This document shows, one piece after another, positions 44,573-55,162 of a stretch of 64,000 nucleotides of DNA. Made by a program: the position numbers and the translations under genes. The notes beneath the pieces were generated by a model. The model was not told where the DNA came from and did no database searches. It was given only the letters and a program-made list of their open reading frames with translations. This DNA comes from Ampelocalamus luodianensis (lineage: Eukaryota > Streptophyta > Magnoliopsida > Poales > Poaceae): contig CM070628.1 in assembly GCA_036346255.1 (NCBI GenBank), positions 5,223,840 to 5,287,839 of the forward strand, read 5' to 3'. Within the stretch, counting starts at the first letter, position 1; the number at the start of each line of letters is the position of its first letter.

Positions 44573-46188
44573 CAGTAGCGGATCCAGGATTCATAAGATG
44601 GGTGTTCGGAGTTACAAATATGTTATTCAATGTAAAACATAAAGGTTCATAATATATAAAAAAACATCAAGGTGTTTGTACATTTAAGAAAGAATAATCT
44701 TATCTTTTAGCTAACATCAAGGTGTGTTCATATACATCAAGGTGTTTGTACATCGATCAGGCACCTAATTCTTTTTGTTAGGGATGAGACATTTTTTTGT
44801 AATCTAACAACTAAAACACACACATCTCTAAGTATATCTAACGACCATAAAATTCAACTTACTTTTATAGAGCGACTAATTATACATGGAGAGCATTCTA
44901 TACTTTTTTATTACATATGTGATTTTGCTACACCACTATCCAAATGAGTAGTAGCAGTACATGGTTGTGATAAAATTCTACTTAGTTAGTTACTTTTATT
45001 GTGAAAGGAAGTAGCATTACTAAATGGTCCACATCCATATAGTCCATTGACTCCATTCATCCTCAGTTCCTCACTCAATTTGGAAATATTTGTAAATCTC
45101 AACCAATATAATCCATTCATCCTCAATATAATCCATTCAAAATTCAACAAATGATCACCGGTCAATCTTCCATACATTACATACAAACTAACTAGTATTA
45201 TACATGGAGAGCTCAAGTACTCAAAATTCAACAAATGATCACCAGTAAAATTCAACTAATTATACATGGAGAGCTCAAGTATTTACATTAATTAACAAGT
45301 ATCAGTGCCAATCTTTCATACATTACAAACATACTATTATACTAAGTACTAACATACAAGCACCGATTCTTAGTTCTTACTCTTCAATCGCCATCGCCAG
45401 TCACCACATGGGTTGAGATGCAGGAAGGAGCCAAGAACAATTTGTTCTCCTCCATGAGCGGCAAATCCAATCCTCAAATGATCGAATGCATACAAATCCC
45501 ACACCAAGAAACCAAAAGGCACATCCTTTCTTATCCATTAATTAGCATAACGAATCAACAAAATCAGCAGAGCTCACCTTGACCTCGCCGCATGCCGCCG
45601 CCGCTCCTTGCACGGTGCCGGTGGCTTCTCCTGCTCAGGCTCGGCCTCGCCGCTCTCCCCCTGCCCCTGCCACTCGCCGCGCGTCACAGGGCTACCCTGC
45701 CGCTGGCACTGCCGCTCGCCACGCGCTCCATCCCCAGTTCTGGCTCGGTGCTCGCCCCCCTGCGACCCTACCCCACCGCTCGATGCTCGCCCCCTGCGGC
45801 CCTTGCGCCGCCGCTGCCACAGAGCGTGAAAGGGGAGAGTGGAGAGCTAGCGATAGGGGCGAGAAAGGGGAGTGTGGAGAGCTGGAGAGTCGGGCTCTCG
45901 GCGGCTCGACGTGGGGACTAGGGAGTGGGCCAATGGGGAGTGGGGACGGTCGAATGGGGCTGGGCTGCTTGCTGCTGCTTGGGCCGTGAATTTGGGCCAC
46001 ACAGATTGAGCAAGAGAGTGGATGGCGGGGTGCGACGGGCTATAATCGAGAGATAGAGGCTGCAATACGTGTTTAAGTACGCTCAGTAAGTATATATACC
46101 TAATATACTTGATAAGTATTGAGTTTTTTTTGAAAAAAAAATGGGTGTACATCTGTACACCCATGTCCCTATACTAGATCCGCCCCTG
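44573..46188. mobile_element. complete non-autonomous hAT-type element
   Basis: The 1,616-bp element starts CAGTAGCGGATCCAG and ends with its inverted counterpart (minus strand CAGGGGCGGATCTAG). An exact 8-bp target duplication, TGGACAGA, flanks it at 44565-44572 and 46189-46196; 8-bp duplications and CAG(G)GGCGG-type ends are hAT features. The ends also share ATGGGTGT. Inside are an AT-rich half with a partly duplicated unit (ATTATACATGGAGAGCTCAA at 45199 and 45257) and a GC-rich half with open frames but no transposase. It therefore needs a hAT transposase supplied elsewhere. Confidence 0.88.
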
Positions 46189-46196
46189 TGGACAGA

Positions 46197-46910
46197 ACTA
46201 TTCAATAGTCTCAAGTTAAAACCCATAATAACAATATGGAGCACAAAAATAAAGGGGCGTGCTCATCCTTGAAGTACAATGGATTACAGAATAAGCATGT
46301 TATGGATACCCAGCGAGGCACCGTAACAGGAGCACGAACAATACCATGGTACTGCAGCATGTGGTACTGTAGCAACAAGTTAAGAACAATACCGCATGTG
46401 GTACTGTAGCAACACATGAAAAATAATAACGTATTAAGAAGGATTTATTATTTAGGAATCTATCTATTAGGTGTTTGGTATTATCTATTAGTTAGACAAG
46501 TTATTATTATATTGAATTATTATAAATAAGTTTTATTATAGATTATTTCTTAAGGGTCAAGTCAGATTAAAAGGGATAGTATGTATTCATCAATCAAGCA
46601 AAGAAATAAACAAAGTTAGCCCCTAACCAGCTGGCTAAAGATCAGATCCTCCTTGTTTGTTGAGAAGAATCCCGGCTAGAGGGCGATCTCTCGCCTCCTT
46701 GGCTAATCAAGCCTCGCTACGTCGACAGGGAAGAGCTCTACCGATGGTTAAATAAGGGCGAGTGTCCTATCCTCGGTTCTCAGACCCGTATCCAACTAAC
46801 GACCACAACAAAGCAAGTTTGTCATCCTCATACTACATTAAGGTAAACCCATGAATTCTGGAAAACCCATCAACTTCCGTCAATGTGCAGAGCTCCTGGG
46901 CTGGCTGAGG
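46197..46910. other. unassigned, LTR-like sequence
   Basis: 46420-46840 resembles the transcribed part of an LTR (AT-rich, ATTCATCAATCAAGCAAAG, then GC-richer), but no ends or partner were found. GTGGTACTGTAGCAACA occurs in two copies near 46360 and 46395. No gene is seen. Confidence 0.3.
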
Positions 46911-47182
46911 GACCTACCTGCATAGAGCATCTAATATACTGGTCGAATTTTCAGTCACAACTGTGCTCAGCAATGTACCCAAGCTAGCCATGCCAGCTAG
47001 AACACAAAATGTAAGTCTGAAACAATTAGGGCCATGACATGCAATATCAGAGTCCATCGTTGTGGCATGCTGTTTTTCCACTTCACTATCGTAAACATAC
47101 CCTGCAAGCCTATTAAACAAGAGTGCGGATTCTCCCAATGAGACGAAATTAAATATCTTCCCCAAGTGCTTCAATCCAAACA

Positions 47183-47310
47183 GCGCCGATGAAGTCTACA
47201 CCATCACCGAGAATTGGACACCATAACATATGCAAAGCATCCGACGGAAGTCTACACCTACTTGGGTAAAGCGCCGATGAAGTCTACACCATCACCTACT
47301 TGGGTAAAGC
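47183..47310. repeat. local duplications at a LINE junction
   Basis: GCGCCGATGAAGTCTACACC (continuing ATCACC) at 47183 recurs at 47271; TACTTGGGTAAAGC occurs at about 47256 and 47297. The first copy is coding sequence of the transporter relic; the others are filler between it and the LINE. Confidence 0.75.
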
Positions 47311-47786
47311 ATCCGAATCTAAACCCCATCAACTGAACACCTCGTCAAAGAATGACTGACCGGTGGATTGACGTTTTCCACTCTGTAAATGGCCCTACCC
47401 GGAAGGGCCAAGCCTCGCTATTAATTCTCATTTTTTGGCACATTTGGAAGGAGAGAAACAGGCGGATATTTCAGCATCTGCGACAGATTCCGGCGAGACT
47501 GACGGAAATAATTAAGGAGAAGACCTGGGTTTGGACTCAAAGCGGCGCGACCAAGTTGCAGGCCTTTCTGCAGGATGGGGAGGGGGATCCCGCCTAGCTG
47601 CTCGTTTAGTCAGGAAGCCTTGTCTTTGCGTTTGTTTTCCCGTTGTCTTTCTTCTTTCTTCCTTTTCCGTCTTTTCTGTAAGTAGTGTGTGTTTTCTTTT
47701 GGTTGTTTTATCTTTTTACCTTGTTTCTTTGACTTTCTCCAATCTTTAATGCAATAACGGCACTCTTGTCATTTCCTAAAAAAAAA
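47239..47786 (+). mobile_element. 5'-truncated LINE with poly-A
   Basis: 47352-47597 encodes LILIFWHIWKERNRRIFQHL and IIKEKTWVWTQSGA, the C-terminal (zinc-binding region tail) end of L1-type RT proteins, followed by a T-rich 3' UTR and an A-run (47778-47786). Near-identical 13-mers ACATATGCAAAGC (47226) and ACATATGCCAAGC (47787) look like the target duplication. It interrupts the MFS transporter relic. Confidence 0.75.
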
Positions 47787-47831
47787 ACATATGCCAAGCG
47801 AAGTAACAAGACATGAAGTGTGGCACGCGAC

Positions 47832-48238
47832 TGTTGGAACTCAATTCTAGCGGGAGGCAAGAAAGCACAGAGCAATAAAAGTAGTAGTATTCTCGTATAC
47901 ATACACACACTATATTGAAGCTTTATTGATCTTCTCATGTGTTACAATCTTAGCTAACATGGGATGGTTACATGCCTATTTATAGGCCATACAAATCGAC
48001 ATTAGCAACCAACTTAACATAAATAATATTATTTAATTGCCTCACAGCTAGCATCCTTCACATCTCTAGTAGAAGTCCATCTACCATCATTAACTCCTCC
48101 TATACAGCTAAGGTAATGAAGCCTCCAATACTAACACAGCTAGGCTTACAAATCCTTGCCGCCATTGTTTGCACCAACATGCATCTATTACTAGTGAAAT
48201 GACCTTCCAACTCAAGAAAACAAATTAAATATCCAACA
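47832..48238 (-). mobile_element. solo LTR in the transporter relic
   Basis: On the minus strand it runs from TGTTGGATATTTAATTTG to GAGTTCCAACA (407 bp), with a TATA box CCTATAAATAGGC (about 47977-47990) and AATAAAGC polyadenylation signal (about 47917). Flanks GCGAC (47827-47831) and GCGAT (48239-48243) are a one-mismatch 5-bp target duplication. No internal region is present. Confidence 0.72.
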
Positions 48239-48841
48239 GCGATCCAATGCAAAAAGCAGGTATGTAATTATCATCACCACTTGGGTGCATGTAATCAATA
48301 CTGTCCATGGAAGTGTCCTTGACCTGCAAAAGAAGCTTGATAAACCAACTACAGAATGGTCATATCAAAATTGAAATTTCAAACATGCATCCAAACAAGA
48401 AAGTTATTGATTAAATATTTATACACAGTCGGGACTGAGGACCTTCCCTACTGTTTATGTTCTAAAAATAGAATATTGTCAACTCATTGTTTATTGGCTT
48501 AAAGTTTGAAAGGAATGGAGGCCTTCGAAAATTCGATCAGGGAAACAGTTGATTCATAACATATGGCAGGTATAACCTGTTCATTTTTTTTATTTTTTTA
48601 AAACTATTGGTAAGCTAGCTAGAGGGTATTTCACAGTAAGGCCAAAAACTCCATAAAAGTTATTCCTTTACCTGACAAGATACTCAGAAACAGCACCACC
48701 TCCTAAACGGCCAAAAAAAGTTGCAGAAACTGAAGAGAGAGAGAGTGAGTGAGATGGTTGTGTCGACAGCACCTGCTGCTATTCCAACTTGTGCTAGATT
48801 ATTGAGTACAGTGACTCCAGATCCAACGCCAATAAAATATA

Positions 48842-49560
48842 GGCAAAATTAGCTACATGATATCACAATTCATTGACGGTAGGATACCTAAATTTCGTGT
48901 CTTTATCGAAATACACTATAAAAAACATATCTCTTTGCTGTGGGAAACTGAGTCTTTTATTATATTAATTCCGAACAGGGAAGGAGAAAGAAAGCCTACA
49001 AAATATCCAAATTGCCCTTTGGCCGAACCAGTTGGTTGTTGGCTCAACCGGACAATTGTCTATTTTGCCATTTGGTGGAGTCGGATGCAGAGGACACCTG
49101 GGAGCAGCCCGAGGTTCTCCCCGACGTCGCAGGCCTGCGACCCCGAGCAGCGCGATCTGTCGCCCCCCTCCCCCGGCTCCCCGCCTTCATGGCCGCCCCC
49201 GCATCTCAACCCCCGACCACTTTGCGCGACCAAGCCGCGGCGGGTGGCGCTGGTACTGTGGGCGACAGGCGAGAAATCTCTATGGGATCGCGAGTTGGCG
49301 AGAGGGATTTTAAAGTGGTTAGGACTCAGGACAGCGTGCGCGCCGCGCAGCGGGATCGCGGCGGTGCGTGCTGCGTGGGTGTGCAAGGAAGGAGGAAAAC
49401 GCTGGTAGGCAAGCGTGAAAAAGGCAGGGGTTTGATGTGATTCCGATGGCGACGGTCGGCAGCATCGGCCGGGCTGAGGCTGAGCAAGCCGCCGAGATCT
49501 CAGGACTCAGATCAACTAATACTGCGGCAAATTCGCGATATTTCCTCTGTTAATGACGGT
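48842..49560 (+). mobile_element. left end of a MULE-type element (truncated)
   Basis: It begins GGCAAAATTAGCTACATGAT, clearly similar in style to the complete MULE at 49894 (GGAAAATTGGCTACATGCC). The AT-rich end (48842-49010) passes into a GC-rich interior with open frames (49012-49440) that carry no domain I recognise. No matching right end was found before 49893. It truncates the MFS transporter relic. Confidence 0.5.
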
Positions 49561-49893
49561 ACACATTGAGACGTCACTGGTGCTCAAGAGACGCCTTTTC
49601 CCTTTTCACCTTTAAGAATTACTCATTGTTTATTTCCTTCCAGATATATAGAATGAAATTGCAGGTTATGGAGTAGAAATGTGAAACGGTAGCAGACCTA
49701 ATTAATGGTAACGGCAATGGTAGCTTGTCATCATATCAACAATAAAGTTGCATAGTGTGATATCAATGACGACGCCTGTGAGTTGGGTCATGTAGTAATG
49801 TAGTGTAAGTGTGAGGCAGCTGCTGATGCTATCTGGCCGGCGTCAAATAATTTTTGGTTCATTAATTTTAGTCCTGGAATGGATTAATTAATT

Positions 49894-51298
49894 GGAAAAT
49901 TGGCTACATGCCACTGCAAATTCGCCTTCTTTGCCAACGGACATCCGAAATTCGTGGTGCAGCCAAAAGACACCGCAAAAACGTGTAATTTTGCTATAAG
50001 ACACTAAGACGATTATTATATCATTTTCGGGTGGAAGAGAAGAGAGAAAGCACATGAAATATCTCTTTTACCCTTCGGTCTCCTTCCTCTTCTCTTGCTC
50101 TGCGTGTACTAGTCGACCAGTTTGGGGGGAGGTGCTGATCGCCGGTGGTTGGAGCAGCAGAGAGGCTAAAGTGATGGCTAAAATGGGACCAGCGGGTGAA
50201 GGCGACCATGAGGGTGGTCTTGGCGCGGCTCCGGCGGCACTGTGGCGGCTGGGAGGATGCAAGCAGCGGCCGGCCGTGGGGGTAGCAAGATGGGGCGGCG
50301 CTCGGGTGAGGGGGAAGGAGACTTAGGGCGAGTATGAGCATGAGGAGGCCCAGGGGAACTCACCGGGACCGGTAGCGGCGGCGGGGAGAAGCCGAAGCAG
50401 GCTCGCGGCGGCGACCATGAGCGGCGCGGGAGCTCCAACGGTGGCGGCGACCTGGGAAAGAAGAGAGAGCGGATGAGAGGTTGGAAGAGGTAGAGGAAGG
50501 TTAGGGTATACTCCCGTGTGAAGGAATTGGAGGGAGGACGGCCGGAGAGGAAGTGGCGGCGGTGGAGGCGATATTGGCCGGAACCGGGGAAGAGGGCTCG
50601 GGCGCGGCTCTCCGGTGGGGGATTCTTCAAATTAACGGAGGGTTTATGCTCCATGTGGGGTTGGGCGTGTCGTGACGCGGTCGAGAAGGACCGAAGCTCG
50701 CAGGAGCGGCCGGAGCGCTTGGAGGCGGTGCGGCGACTCGATGGTTGGCATTCGGGTCATTGCTCACTTGGAGCTCGGGGAGGAGAGGACGGGTGAAGGA
50801 GCTTGGGGGAGATGGAAAGAGCGTAGAGACGACTCGGGCTGGCCTTCTTCACCGTGGCGAGTGGGAGGCGGCGCGAAGAGGAGGCGGCGGCGGCCGTGCC
50901 GAGGGGGAGGCCGCGCGAAGAGGAGGCGGCGGCTGTGGCGAGTGGATCAGCCGCTGGAGGAGGCGGCGACGCCGGAAGGAAGAAGGCCTGGTGGCGGGGG
51001 CGTTGCGAGGGGGAAGTGGCGTGAAGGAAGCTGGAGGTGGAAGAGGAAGAAGGCGCCAGAGGCAGCGGCGCCGTGAGGCAGAGAGAGAGAGAGAGTGTGT
51101 GTGTGAAGAGAAGAGGAAGGGTAAAAGAGATATTTCACGTGCTTTCTCTCTCCTATTCCACCCGAAAATGATATAATAATCGTCTTAGTGTTTTATAGCA
51201 AAATTACACATTTTTGCGGTGTCTTTTGACTGCACCACGAATTTCGGATGTCCGTTGGCAAAGGAGGTGAATTTACAGTGGCCTGTAGCCAATTTTCC
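49894..51298. mobile_element. complete MULE with 184-bp TIRs (Pack-MULE candidate)
   Basis: The 1,405-bp element has long terminal inverted repeats of about 184 bp, roughly 93% identical, starting GGAAAATTGGCTACATGCC (left) and GGAAAATTGGCTACAGGCC (right, inverted). An exact 11-bp repeat, ATTAATTAATT, flanks it (49883-49893 and 51299-51309), in the 9-11 bp range of Mutator-like elements. There is no transposase. The interior (50080-51110) is markedly GC-rich with several long open frames on both strands, as in Pack-MULEs that captured gene fragments, but I recognise no parent gene. Confidence 0.88.
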
Positions 51299-51309
51299 AT
51301 TAATTAATT

Positions 51310-52365
51310 GACGAACTGTATATAGCAATTATCAAAGACAAAGTAACATCAACAAGACAAAAGAAATATCTGGTTTGCGTGATTCTAAACATATGCGTGC
51401 GATCTTCTCCTGGACGCGAAAACGACCGTTGTCATTGTAGCTATAACAAAGATGGGAGCTCAGCTCACCAACAAATCTATTATATAATAAAAGTTAATGA
51501 TGCGTGATTTACAGTTGATAAGAAAATTAAAAATATCATATAAATTCTAAAAAAGAAAAAAACAAAACATCTAGCCCTTCATTTGGTGGCCCTGATTTTA
51601 AAGGCATAGATTTGATTGGCCTAGAGATATTTTTTATTAAAAAAATCATTTGTAGACAGTTTCTTCAATACATTTTGGGAGGTGATTCTGCGCTCTCCCA
51701 AATAGTGAATTGCACAGATATTAAGCATCAACGAAGGGTGGATACTCATACAGTCATACTTTTTTTTTTAATCTTCCTACATGATCCTCTTCAGAATTGT
51801 TTGTTGCTAACCTCGATCTGTGTTACCACTGTTCAGTTGAGAAATTAAACCTTACTTCAAATAACATCTTCCTCCACAGTACTTGACGGCCTATCCTCTG
51901 TAAATAAACCTTAAGCTATAATTTTTCATGATCTTAACTTATATCATCCAATCGTCTGAACATTTTCAACAGCTCGATGAAAATTTAAGAAACATGACAC
52001 GTGGGGAAGGAAAGACAACTCATTGGACTATTGTCAATGTTTTAATATCAAACTTATGAAATGAATGCTATGGGGCTCCTTAATTGAGACTACACAAGAT
52101 GAGACACATAGATTTTAAACAGGTTCGGACCTTCTCTTGAGAGAATAATAACCATACTCCCGTGTTCTTTTATTGATTGTGTTTACAACAAGAAAGAAAT
52201 CATTGAAAGCTAGAACTAATGACCCTTGTGTTGTTCTGTTCCTTCTGTCTTCTCCCTCTGTCCACTGGCGTTATCCTTTATATAGTGTCTGAGGGGGTGA
52301 CGGTTGTCCCATGCCAGGAGGCGCCTCTACGGTTGATGAAATACACACGTTGATAGCAGTTATTA
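51310..52365. other. AT-rich stretch; LTR-like fragment at 52070-52310
   Basis: 51310-52060 holds nothing recognisable. On the minus strand 52310-52070 looks like LTR transcribed sequence: a TATA box (ACTATATAAAGG, about 52274-52285), AATAAAAG near 52170, and a terminal CTCAAGAGAAGG-type region. No ends or target duplication were resolved. Confidence 0.35.
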
Positions 52366-52368
52366 TCA

Positions 52369-52648
52369 GGGCATATACAATGCAAGATGCTTATACACAA
52401 GTGTTTAAAGAGAGAGAATATAGCCATGCCATCAAGCATCTATGTAAAAGTCATTACTTCCAATGCAAACATCTCATTTCTAGGTGCTTAAATGGTGTAT
52501 TATCTATTAATTAGATATAATTATATACATAAGCACCTGTTAAGCATCGATGCTACAAAATAAGTACCTTATTTGTCCTATGTGGCAGAAAAAAAATCAG
52601 TTTTTTTCTTGCTAAGCACCCCTCTAAGCACTAGCATTGTACATGCTC
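52369..52648. mobile_element. 280-bp MITE with TCA target duplication
   Basis: Ends GGGCATATACAATGCAAGAT and (inverted) GAGCATGTACAATGCTAGTG are similar; TCA flanks both sides (52366-52368, 52649-52651). A 3-bp duplication points to the PIF/Harbinger class, although TCA is not the usual TWA. Non-coding. Confidence 0.65.
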
Positions 52649-52919
52649 TCAAAGAGACATTCCCTTCACGCCTGCCTTGTAGTTATGCCAGATACAGATA
52701 TTAATACGTGTAGTTATATCAGAAGATAACGACACATATTTAACTACTACGTATAAATAAACACAACGCATAAGGTCTATAGTCAATTGGGTCCACATGT
52801 ATGTGTGTTTTATCGACCATAGGGTGGTCGTGATTGACCTGGTGTAATTATGAGATGTAGGGGGGATTTATAATTATGAGGTGTAATTATGACCTGGTAT
52901 CATGATTCACAGGGCGGTG

Positions 52920-53945
52920 CCAGGAATTGGACATAGGGGAGGGGCAAAGTCCAAAGGTTAAAAAAATTCATAGCGAATGACACATACTACCGAATTAATG
53001 CGAGTAATTTTATAGGCATTTCTTGTGGGCGGTGTATCCGGTGAAAATGTGAATTTATCAAACCTAGAAGTTTTCAAACATTCTAAAAAATTATGACATG
53101 TAGGAGGATATTATAATTCGATATATATCCCTACACAATTTCAAGATCAAACGCAATCATATTTGCTATATACGAAATATGATTGAGTTTGATCTTGAAA
53201 TTTCATGAAGATATATGTAAAGCATACCATCCTCTACATTTGGTAATTTGTTGAGAATTTTTAGAAATTCCTACGTTGGAATCACGGTTCAAAAAATCGT
53301 CCAAAAATTGGTAAAACCAGTCTTACCGGCCACCCGCGGTAGAAATCCAAACCAACCAAAAAAATTCGGTTTTGGATGAGTTTTGCCCAATATAAAATAA
53401 AATTGAAACAATATCTAAGCACATAGGTGTGTGCAGCCTTGTGGTAAGGTTCTTAGCCTAGATGGAGGAGGTCTTGAATTCAAAATCGCACTATTTTTAG
53501 TTTTTTTCTGTTTGAACTTCAAAAATTCAAACTTTGATTTGAAAATTTCGGCCAAAACCCCACCCGGTAAAAATCCAAAACCGGTTTTGTGAACCCTGGT
53601 TGGAATTCACAATTTTCACATGGTATTTAATGTGATATCATTAATTCTCATGGGAGGGATTGGTTTGCAAAATCCATTCCATTTCTTGACTAATATATGC
53701 ACCCTTAACATAATATCATTAACATTATGAAGGATGTAAAATTAAATTACTGATAAGTGAGTGTATTGATTACACAATTGAATTGTCTGTACATAGTAAA
53801 ATATGGATTAAGATGATAGAGAAGAAGAATAACAACATGCTTCATTGAGATTAGGGGATAGTATGATTACTAAGTAGTAAGGACTAATACTACCGGTCAC
53901 AAACGATAAGGGGGCCAAGCCCCTGCCAGCCCCCCTCCGCCCCTG
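52920..53945. mobile_element. hAT-like segment upstream of the DUF247 relic
   Basis: It starts CAGGGCGGTGCCAGG and ends, inverted, CAGGGGCGGAGGGG, both hAT-type ends, but the flanks (ATGATTCA and CTTCTTCA) match only 5 of 8 bases. It could be one old element or the ends of two. It contains a hairpin (53091-53247) and a tRNA-like stretch (53424-53508). No transposase is present. Confidence 0.45.
53091..53247. repeat. 157-bp near-palindrome
   Basis: AATTTCAAGATCAAACGCAA (53137) pairs with the arm 53175-53202 (AAATATGATTGAGTTTGATC...) around a 10-nt loop. Weaker complementarity extends outward, for example ATGTAGGAGGATAT with ATCCTCTACAT. A transcript would form a long hairpin. Confidence 0.8.
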
Positions 53946-55067
53946 CTTCTTCATGTCCGGCGATGGGAGCTCCCAAGCCCGCGACCCGACGTCCAGGGCG
54001 GGCCACATGAGCCGGCCACCGCTAATCGAGGAGATCATGGTCCCCTCGGTGTCTGAGCTGGTCAACGCCAGCGTCCAGTTCGCCCCGACCAACGGCGACC
54101 TGTCCACCGTCGCCTTCGACGCCAAGATGGTGACCTTCCACCTCCCGGTGGTGACCCTCGACTGCAACACGGAGGTGATGCTCCGGAACCTGGTGGCCTA
54201 TGTTAGATTAATCTTGTTGTTTTACATAAGCTGCACGCTAGTTTGTTCACATGTGAAGTGTACATCCATTTAGATGTGCTGCTTGGGATTGTAAACAGCC
54301 TGCATATATGTGCGTTTGAACGTGTCCTTAGTGGTCGCATGGAGACGTAGGGTTAGTAGCATGCATTTATCTGTGTGTTGGTTGGTTGAGTTAGTCTCAT
54401 GAGTGGGCCGCTTCATGCGGATAGTAGCGTGAGTTGTGGATCGATCGAGCTGTTGCTCGACGTGTGTGTGTTTTATCCCCTGTACTTGTTATTTACATTC
54501 AGTTCAGTTGAGAAATAACAGAACTCAGAGAAAATAGATGCAGGCTGTTGCGCATCACCAAAACTAGAGTGTTCGTGTTCATCTTCTTCCACGGCAAGTG
54601 TTTGTGTGTGCACAGATTCTAGAGTCTTTTCTTTGTTAACAGCCTACGAGGCGTCGGCCGCCTCCGGCCCGCTCGTGCTCGCCCAGTACACGGGCATCAT
54701 CGACGCCGACGACGACGTGGCTCTGCTGCGGCAGCGCGGGGTGGTGCTGAACCGGATGAAGAGCGACGGCGAGGTGGCGAAGCAGTGGAACGGGCATGAG
54801 CCGGTCGGTGCGGCTGACCAGGGTGGCGGTCATGGACAGGGCCATCGAGGACGTGAACTGCTACTACAACGGCCGGTGGCGCGTCAAGGCGAAGCGGTTC
54901 ATGCGCAAGTACGTCTTCAGCTCGTGGCAGCTGCTCACCTTCCTCGCCGCCATCATGATGCTGCTGCTCACCACGCTGTACGGCTGTAGGCCTTCCGCTC
55001 CGTGTACACCTGCTCGCGGTGGTTCGGCGCAGTCACTGTCACCGTCACGGCGACGACGGCGGACTAG
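53946..55067 (+). pseudogene. DUF247 protein 3' half, split by a solo LTR
   Basis: Before the LTR: RPPLIEEIMVPSVSELVNAS, VQFAPTNGDLSTVAFDAKMV, LPVVTLDCNTEVMLRNLVAY. After it: YEASAASGPLVLAQYTG, LLRQRGVVLNRMKSDGEVAK, then, one base out of frame, MSRSVRLTRVAVMDRAIEDV, YYNGRWRVKAKRFMRKYVFS and the membrane segment LLTFLAAIMMLLLTTL; the tail FRSVYTCSRWFGAVTV is in a further frame and ends at TAG 55065-55067. This is the C-terminal part of plant DUF247 (UPF0481) proteins, which end in one transmembrane helix; biochemical function is unknown. The N-terminal half is missing, an extra G (GGG near 54792) shifts the frame and there is another shift near 54980. Confidence 0.85.
54201..54641 (+). mobile_element. 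solo LTR inside DUF247
   Basis: 441 bp from TGTTAGATTAATC to TTTGTTAACA, flanked by an exact 5-bp duplication GCCTA (54196-54200, 54642-54646). Removing the LTR and one GCCTA restores a continuous VAYEA reading across the junction, so it inserted into coding sequence and recombined to a solo LTR. Confidence 0.9.
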
Positions 55068-55090
55068 GTCGATGTGTGATCTGTATGCTC

Positions 55091-55162
55091 AGTGGCGGAG
55101 CTAGGATTTCGGTGTTGAGGGTGTACACATCAAGTAGCATCCGATACCATTAGTTCAAACTA
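55091..55162. mobile_element. hAT-like end fragment
   Basis: CAGTGGCGGAGCTAGGATTT (55091) is a typical plant hAT terminus just behind the DUF247 stop. The fragment runs into the copia LTR border at 55163; no partner end was found. Confidence 0.4.

Larger units (their letters stand above)
46914..48841 (-). pseudogene. nodulin-like/NFD4 major facilitator transporter, broken by insertions
   Basis: Minus-strand pieces in gene order: 48841-48672 reads GVGSGVTVLNNLAQVGIAAG, AVDTTI and FFGRLGGGAVSEYLVR, then a donor GTAAAGG; 48323-48239 reads SRTLPWTVLITCTQVVMIIT, YLLFALDR after a TTGCAG acceptor; an LTR interrupts; 47831-47787 reads ATLH with CYG-like remnants; a LINE interrupts; 47238-46914 reads CYGVQFSVMV, a stop, TSSALFGLKHLGKIFNF, LAGYVYDSEVEKQHATTMD, CHGPNCFRLTFCVLAGMASL. 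These are the C-terminal half of plant nodulin-like/NFD4 MFS proteins (membrane transporters). A small deletion (LGESALLFN instead of the longer family form) and a TAG stop add damage. The N-terminal half is cut off at 48842 by a MULE-like end. Confidence 0.78.

Noticed and set aside
45579..46000. Open frames in the GC-rich half of the hAT element
   Set aside because: They are Ala/Pro/Arg-rich on both strands without any transposase or other motif; treated as element interior.
52920..53945. Single intact hAT element
   Set aside because: Ends look hAT-like but the 8-bp flanks match at only five positions; kept as a tentative segment, not as a complete element.
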